From UBA2040 sp965660955 (GTDB taxonomy: Bacteria > Bacteroidota > Bacteroidia > Flavobacteriales_D > Crocinitomicaceae): a stretch of DNA of 37,989 bases. The stretch's first letter is position 1. The number at the start of each line of letters is the position of its first letter. The position numbers were made by a program, and so were the translations under genes. Where the stretch lies: contig CBFIBY010000007.1 of NCBI GenBank assembly GCA_965660955.1, positions 1 to 37,989 on the forward strand, given 5' to 3'. Positions 33,106 through 37,989 of the stretch are shown here, in pieces. The notes beneath the pieces were generated by a model. That model saw only the letters and a list, made by a program, of their open reading frames with translations. It was not told where the DNA came from and searched no databases.

Positions 33106-34023
33106 TTATACTTCTATCAAGTCAGAAGTACTCTTCATTCCTTTTTCAAAGGTGAAATCGATTCGCCCTAAATTGATGCCTGCCCAGCCAACCTGATTGA
33201 CTAAAACATTGTCGCCTTCGTTGTTTTTCAGAACTGTCGGTTTCTTTAAGAAAGTATGCGTATGCCCTCCTATAATCAGGTGTATTCCTTTGGTGTTTTT
33301 CGCGAGTTTGTGATCGCTTACTTTTTTTCTGTCTTCGTAATCATAGCCAAGGTGCGAAAGACAAATAACTAGGTCGCATTTTGCTTTTTGAAGAATATCA
33401 ACTTGTTCTTGCGCGATTGCGATTGGATCAGCATATTCCGTGTCTTCGAACTTCGATTTTGGCACCAATCCATCTAACTCAACCCCTACGCCAAAAACAC
33501 CAATTTTCAGTCCGTTTTTGGTGAAAATATGATTGGGTTTAGTATGATTGTTTAGTACCGTATTTTTAAAATCATAGTTAGCACATAGAAAGGGGAAAGT
33601 AACTTCTTGCTGGGCTTTCAAAAAACCAGAAAGCCCACCATCAAAGTCATGATTTCCCATTGTCGCTGCATCATATCCCATGGCTTGCATAAGTTTCATT
33701 TCTAGCACGCCGCCATATTTATTGAAATAAGGTGTCCCTTGAAATATGTCACCCGCATCCAAAAGCAAAACGTTTTCTTTTTGTTGGCGAATATCTTCAA
33801 TCATTCTAAATCGACTAACAACGCCACCTGCTCCGGGATACTTGGCATCATCTGTAGAAAACGGATCGATATGCGAATGTGTATCGTTTGTATGTAAAAC
33901 GGTTAAGGTTTTAACCTTTGCGTCTTTTTTGTTGCCTAAAAACTGAGGAACAGCATTCGCAGCTACCATTACCCCACCGGATAGATATAAACTATCTCCT
34001 AAAAACTTTCTTCTAGTCCACAT
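33106..34023 (-). CDS. 5'-nucleotidase catalytic domain protein (metallophosphoesterase), Tat signal
   Basis: A 305-residue exported phosphoesterase equal to the N-terminal half of UshA-type 5'-nucleotidases; it removes phosphate from nucleotides. A twin-arginine signal, TRRKFLGDS, opens the protein. The two-metal site is complete: Asp47 and His49 in LHTNDTHSH, Asp92 in DAGDIFQGTP, Asn124 and His125 in MGNHDFD, and GGHTHTF near residue 250. The usual C-terminal nucleotide-binding domain is absent and is instead encoded by the gene just upstream (34013-34738), which this gene overlaps by 11 nt. In UshA the active site lies between the two domains, so the two products probably work as a pair. 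Confidence 0.9.
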   Translation of the reverse strand: MWTRRKFLGDSLYLSGGVMVAANAVPQFLGNKKDAKVKTLTVLHTNDTHSHIDPFSTDDAKYPGAGGVVSRFRMIEDIRQQKENVLLLDAGDIFQGTPYFNKYGGVLEMKLMQAMGYDAATMGNHDFDGGLSGFLKAQQEVTFPFLCANYDFKNTVLNNHTKPNHIFTKNGLKIGVFGVGVELDGLVPKSKFEDTEYADPIAIAQEQVDILQKAKCDLVICLSHLGYDYEDRKKVSDHKLAKNTKGIHLIIGGHTHTFLKKPTVLKNNEGDNVLVNQVGWAGINLGRIDFTFEKGMKSTSDLIEV

Positions 34024-34738
34024 TTATTCTACAGGTTTTATCAACTGATATAGTAAATTCTCTTTCAACCTCTTCGATGAATACTTGTCGGAGTAATTTA
34101 CCCGAAAAAACAACGTCCAACTTTTTTGAAAAGAAATCCATTTTATCGCCGCCATTCATTAAATAATCTGAAGTTAAAATCCAAAATGTATCATCTTCAG
34201 GGTTCAGAATATTAAGTTTTAATTTACCATTTTCAAATATGGCATTTGAAATGGGCTCGCCTCCTGATGCCTTGATATATGATCCTACATCCGCTAAAGA
34301 TGACATCGGCATTTGTACCCAAACCACTTCGTTATCAAAGGGCATGAGTTCATACATTTCGCCTAAGGTAATCTCACCTTTGTTCATCGAGCTTCGCAAA
34401 CCACCCGTGTTCAACAAGACCATGAAGTTTTTATCCAAACCAAAGGCTTCCCTTTGGTTAGTCATCACTGCATCGGCAGCCCAATTATTCAAATACCCGC
34501 AAGGTCTTCCTTTTTCCAGTGTTTCAATGGTGCGGCCAATAACGAGTGTCATTTCCTCTTGAATTTCCTCAGCATAAGGAGAAATAATAGAATCTAGTGG
34601 TGATGGTTCATCTGGACTTTCACCAACAACAGTATTATCACTCCTCCAATTCGCTGGAGAAAAGGACGAACAAGCGGTAATTCCTAACCCAATTAATACA
34701 ACAAATATATATTTTATCGACTTGTTCAAATTATTCAA
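34013..34738 (-). CDS. 5'-nucleotidase C-terminal domain lipoprotein (stand-alone)
   Basis: A 241-residue lipoprotein consisting only of the 5'-nucleotidase C-terminal domain (substrate-specificity domain of UshA-type enzymes). The signal peptide ends ITAC (Cys23). The domain is marked by NNWAADAVMTNQ, LLNTGGLRSSMNKGEITLGEMYELMPFDNEVV and SDYLMNGGDKMDFF. No metal-binding catalytic residues occur, so it cannot act alone. No ATG is available: an in-frame TAA directly precedes a TTG at 34738, and a second TTG is at 34729, so the start is TTG. The gene overlaps the endonuclease stop by 8 nt at its start, and at its end the catalytic-domain gene by 11 nt. It is expected at the periplasmic face or cell surface as a lipoprotein. 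Confidence 0.88.
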   Translation of the reverse strand: MNNLNKSIKYIFVVLIGLGITACSSFSPANWRSDNTVVGESPDEPSPLDSIISPYAEEIQEEMTLVIGRTIETLEKGRPCGYLNNWAADAVMTNQREAFGLDKNFMVLLNTGGLRSSMNKGEITLGEMYELMPFDNEVVWVQMPMSSLADVGSYIKASGGEPISNAIFENGKLKLNILNPEDDTFWILTSDYLMNGGDKMDFFSKKLDVVFSGKLLRQVFIEEVEREFTISVDKTCRINVD

Positions 34739-37019
34739 TTATTATACGTCTCGATGTTGATCCAAATGGTGTAGTAACGGCAACTAAATAAACTCCCTTA
34801 GCCAATTCATTATTTTTCAATTCAACAACAGATGCTTCGTTATACGTTTTCGAAAATACAATTTTCCCACTTAAATCTGAGATTTTCACATTGCTAATCG
34901 TCGTTCCGTTCACTTGCAAGTACACCTCATTCATCGACGGTACAGGGAAGACGACTAAATTGTTGCTCAACAATTCTTCAAGATCATTGGTAGAACATGC
35001 TGTGTACGTCATATTAGTAAAATTCACATTACACGCAAAATGTACCGAATCAACATATGGATTCCTGTTGTTCTGAAGTTCGTATATATATTCGTTACGC
35101 GCTATTTCATAATCATCTGGCAAGTCATTGTAATGCCAAGCTTTTAAGTGAGCTTGTCCTTGATTCGTCGGTAACTTCCAATTATCACCGTCCACCCCAT
35201 TGTAACAAGTAGCCATATAAAACAATGATCGAGCTGCATTTCCTTTATGAATTTGTCTTGGTTCATACACCAATTGACTTCCGTTGTAACCAACATTTCC
35301 TTCTAAATAGTTGAAGACAACATTTCCTGTAATGCTATCTAAAGGCAGATTACTTCGTGGACCATTCGCTTGTGTGTTGTTTGCTGGATACAAATTGTGG
35401 AAATCTGAATATTCTGGTCTTGCTGGATTGTCGGCAGGGAATGTTGGCATCCAAGAATGTGCATACGTATGCTCGCGGCTGTATCCAGTGGCTGTCCAAT
35501 CAAATGGATCATCATATACTTTTCGTTCACCAGAATAAGCGCAAATCACGTAAGACTGACCATTTGTTGTATCTCTTGGTTCAAAAACAGACATTATCGT
35601 CGTTTTATAATTGAAATAAGAAACAACATTGTGTGGATTAATCAATGTACTCAAATCTGACAAGAAAGTCGCTGATGTACTATTTATTCCATTGTAATAT
35701 GTTCCTATTTGCTCACCCAAACTTGTAACATTGGCGGATGCTGGTGTCATAGTTAAGTAATTCACATACGCGCCTTGACCGTTGAAGGCATAAACGGCAA
35801 ATTCGTAGCTTTGATTCGCAATGATTCCTCGTGGAACAAAAGCTGTTGAATTTCCAACATACGCCACTTTAGCACCTCCAATGATATCTCCTCGTTGATA
35901 GCTTGTACCATCAACAGGCATTTCAGTCAATGATCCACCATTCTTCCATAAAACAATATAATTATCTGCCGTCGCAGAAGGCATGAACGTACCATTCATT
36001 GTGTAGGCTTTAACATTTGTAAATGCTAGATTACTCGCATTGGCTGCAGGCTCCGTTGCTAAGTTATCCAATCCAACGGCCTCAATGTTAATCACATACG
36101 TCCCTTCATCAGGATCATCGTTGTTAATGGTTAGCGTGGCTACGCGCGTACCATTTCCTGTTGGTGTAAAACTCAAACTGTACGTTTGCTGAGAAGTTCC
36201 TCCAACAGTCGCATTCGTGGGTATATTTGTCGAAAACTCAGCTCCATTTGTTCCCGTTAATAAAGAGCTTGATAAGGTTAAAGTGCTTGCCCCGGAATTT
36301 TCAACTGTAATAACAGAATTTGCATTGGTTCCTATAAAATAACTAGCTCCGGAAAGCACATCATTACCATCAATTTTTACATTAATTTCTGTTGCCGGCG
36401 CTACGTATGGAACTATATCCGTTGTCATTCGTGGAAGCAATTGATAGGATGTATTAAATTGCGACAACAACCCTGTTACCGATACGGGACCACTTGGAAT
36501 GGGCGATCCTACTAAATTTGAACCTGTTGTGACCCGCATTTGTAAGGTGTTTCCTCCACTTGTTAAGGTATAATTCGTGTTACCTGAAAAATTCCCAGAG
36601 CCACCAATCGTGACATTTTGAATCTGCAACAACCTGCCTTCCATGGGTTCTCCAGCAGAAGTAATTGGAATTACAGTGGGAACAGGCGCAGCGACCTGGC
36701 TATGTACAGTATAACTGTTTGTTGGAGAAATCTCCAAAAGACCATTAAAATCATATAATACACCTGTCATTGTTACTGAATCACCAATGGCGACATTATT
36801 TCCAAATGAGTTAGGAACACCATAGCAAGGCAAACCACCCGTAGCATCCTGAATATATCGGATGTTTCCTAGTTGGTTGTTACCGTTGGCAGAAACTCCG
36901 GTAATCGTTACAGTTTGCCCGATTGCATAGTTGTTTCTGGCATCATTAATATCCGTTTGAGCGGTACTTGTAAAAGCAAACCCAAGGACTGTAAGTAAAA
37001 GTATTTTTCTCATTTTCAT
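34731..37019 (-). CDS. Secreted endonuclease I with OB-like and choice-of-anchor domains, T9SS type A
   Basis: A 762-residue secreted nuclease. After a Sec signal peptide (to about residue 20) come two OB-like segments (about 22-205, DUF5689-like, with RYIQDATGGLPCYGV), a choice-of-anchor D domain (209-316, SFTPTGNGTRVATLTINNDD), an Fn3-like segment (325-435), an endonuclease I domain (about 440-665) with the catalytic-type motif REHTYAHSW (515-523) and SDFHNLYPANNTQANGPRSN (538-557), and a type-A sorting domain (about 688-762) ending STSRRIIIE. Related enzymes are secreted DNases such as E. coli EndA and Vvn. It starts at the ATG at 37019 (MKMRK; a second ATG is at 37013), 4 nt after the receptor gene ends. 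Confidence 0.9.
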   Translation of the reverse strand: MKMRKILLLTVLGFAFTSTAQTDINDARNNYAIGQTVTITGVSANGNNQLGNIRYIQDATGGLPCYGVPNSFGNNVAIGDSVTMTGVLYDFNGLLEISPTNSYTVHSQVAAPVPTVIPITSAGEPMEGRLLQIQNVTIGGSGNFSGNTNYTLTSGGNTLQMRVTTGSNLVGSPIPSGPVSVTGLLSQFNTSYQLLPRMTTDIVPYVAPATEINVKIDGNDVLSGASYFIGTNANSVITVENSGASTLTLSSSLLTGTNGAEFSTNIPTNATVGGTSQQTYSLSFTPTGNGTRVATLTINNDDPDEGTYVINIEAVGLDNLATEPAANASNLAFTNVKAYTMNGTFMPSATADNYIVLWKNGGSLTEMPVDGTSYQRGDIIGGAKVAYVGNSTAFVPRGIIANQSYEFAVYAFNGQGAYVNYLTMTPASANVTSLGEQIGTYYNGINSTSATFLSDLSTLINPHNVVSYFNYKTTIMSVFEPRDTTNGQSYVICAYSGERKVYDDPFDWTATGYSREHTYAHSWMPTFPADNPARPEYSDFHNLYPANNTQANGPRSNLPLDSITGNVVFNYLEGNVGYNGSQLVYEPRQIHKGNAARSLFYMATCYNGVDGDNWKLPTNQGQAHLKAWHYNDLPDDYEIARNEYIYELQNNRNPYVDSVHFACNVNFTNMTYTACSTNDLEELLSNNLVVFPVPSMNEVYLQVNGTTISNVKISDLSGKIVFSKTYNEASVVELKNNELAKGVYLVAVTTPFGSTSRRIIIE

Positions 37020-37023
37020 TTAT

Positions 37024-37989
37024 TTAAAATTTGTAGGCCACGGCTAAATTGAAGCGCAGGCCAGCCCCAAAAAACACTTGCGCACCTGCGGCGTCAAATG
37101 CATTATTCGAACCTTGTAGTGGTCGAGCATCTGAGATGTATTTTGTATTTAGCAAATTGATTACTGAACCATTGAAAACAAAGGCGTTCTCCTTGACGGG
37201 TAAAGTATAACCTACGAACGCATTCAACAATCCGTACCTTGGCATAACCCAAGAATCTCTCCCTCCATTCTCACCTTGTAGGTCAAACGGTGAGAAATCA
37301 GCGTAATAACGATCGAACAATTGATACTGCGCTTTTACATAAAAACCTTTGAAAGGTTCCCAGCGGTGTGCTAAAGATAAAACTGTTTGCGCCGCATCAC
37401 CAACGTGAACTCCTTTGGCGTCAAACGTGAAGGTAGTATTGTATTGAGGGACCTCAACAGTCTCCGAAGAATTCCAAGTCCAATTCCCCATGGAAAACAT
37501 CATTTCAGAACTGTGTTTTTTATTGAATTTGTAAGCCATGTCAATTTCACCTCCGTAATGTATAGCGTCCATCCCGTTCACGTTAATACGAATAAACTCA
37601 AGAGGATCATTTGGATCTGGAACTGCTACCCCAAAAGGGAAGGGCTTGTTTAACCAATTTGTGAAATACCCATTCACATTTACTCCAAAACGTTTATTGG
37701 CAAATGAATACCCCACCTCAACAGCTTGAATCACTTCATTGGCAATTTCACCGAAAAAAGTATTTGTATTATTGTCGATCACATTGCTGAATTGAGGTGT
37801 TCTTGATAAATACCCGAGATTCATAAAGACATTAGAATATTCTGTCAGCTCATAACTCGCTCCGATTTTAGCCGTACCACCAGGAATATACAACCATTCA
37901 GTTTGATTATACTCTGCATTCGGATCATTTCCGTAATAATCTTGTCCGTTGTAAGAAACTGTATCGTATCTTCCGATTTCAAGAGTAGA
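37024..37989 (-). CDS. TonB-dependent receptor, C-terminal part (runs off right edge)
   Basis: The last 321 residues of an outer-membrane beta-barrel receptor of the TonB-dependent (CirA/BtuB-like) class; the plug domain and the start lie beyond the window. The frame is open to the right edge, and the TTG near 37893 is not a real start. Alternating strands such as EVIQAVEVGYSFANKRFGVNVNGYF and the C-terminal pattern INLLNTKYISDARPL ... GAGLRFNLAVAYKF, ending in an aromatic residue, are typical of these receptors. It is the first gene visible in a four-gene unit with the nuclease and split nucleotidase. The substrate is not shown by sequence; a product of nucleic acid breakdown is inferred from neighbours only. 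Confidence 0.88.
   Translation of the reverse strand, partial: STLEIGRYDTVSYNGQDYYGNDPNAEYNQTEWLYIPGGTAKIGASYELTEYSNVFMNLGYLSRTPQFSNVIDNNTNTFFGEIANEVIQAVEVGYSFANKRFGVNVNGYFTNWLNKPFPFGVAVPDPNDPLEFIRINVNGMDAIHYGGEIDMAYKFNKKHSSEMMFSMGNWTWNSSETVEVPQYNTTFTFDAKGVHVGDAAQTVLSLAHRWEPFKGFYVKAQYQLFDRYYADFSPFDLQGENGGRDSWVMPRYGLLNAFVGYTLPVKENAFVFNGSVINLLNTKYISDARPLQGSNNAFDAAGAQVFFGAGLRFNLAVAYKF

Noticed and set aside
33100..33110. Terminator between ftsK and the nucleotidase gene
   Set aside because: Only 2 nt separate the convergent stop codons and no hairpin with a T-run is visible.

Overview
The window looks like chromosomal DNA of a Bacteroidota member, most likely order Flavobacteriales. The evidence is AT-rich DNA, many lipoproteins, two proteins with type IX secretion (T9SS) C-terminal sorting domains (a third carries the gliding/CHU_C type-B domain), a SusC/TonB-type receptor C-terminus, flavobacterial-style TAnnTTTG promoter elements and few Shine-Dalgarno sequences. 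A 10-base N run shows it is a draft assembly. I see no rRNA, tRNA, CRISPR array, insertion sequence or prophage.

Layout. Positions 1-6.0 kb hold envelope and lipoprotein genes: a lipoprotein start running off the left edge, an unrecognised lipoprotein with a possible His/Cys pair, two convergent DUF4349 lipoproteins with overlapping stops, a truncated GNAT remnant joined in frame to a DUF418 membrane protein (interrupted by the assembly gap), and a MuiA-type DUF4140/DUF4139 protein. Positions 6.0-10.7 kb hold a VOC-domain lipoprotein, a secreted protein broken by one nonsense codon, ispH (isoprenoids), an HD phosphohydrolase overlapping a PduO-type cobalamin adenosyltransferase, a DUF2795 protein with the clearest promoter in the window, and an AcpH-like phosphodiesterase. 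Positions 10.7-16.6 kb hold an MltF-like lytic transglycosylase overlapping miaA, an ABC ATPase/FtsX-type permease pair, and a periplasmic thioredoxin-like protein. Positions 16.7-26.7 kb are rich in surface and secreted proteins: a large T9SS type-A protein, an M1 peptidase with a barrel-like C-terminal half overlapping a serine hydrolase, and (opposite strand) a 1008-residue type-B T9SS protein.

Positions 26.8-33.1 kb hold arginase and argS in one probable minus-strand unit, then on the plus strand a secreted hypothetical protein and ftsK. Positions 33.1-38.0 kb hold a tightly packed minus-strand operon: TonB-dependent receptor (partial), a secreted endonuclease I with OB-like domains and a T9SS signal, a lipoprotein made only of the 5'-nucleotidase C-terminal domain, and a Tat-exported protein made only of the 5'-nucleotidase catalytic domain. 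Together these could cut extracellular DNA, dephosphorylate the nucleotides and import products. I consider this the most interesting system here. Its functional reading is inference from domain content and gene packing.
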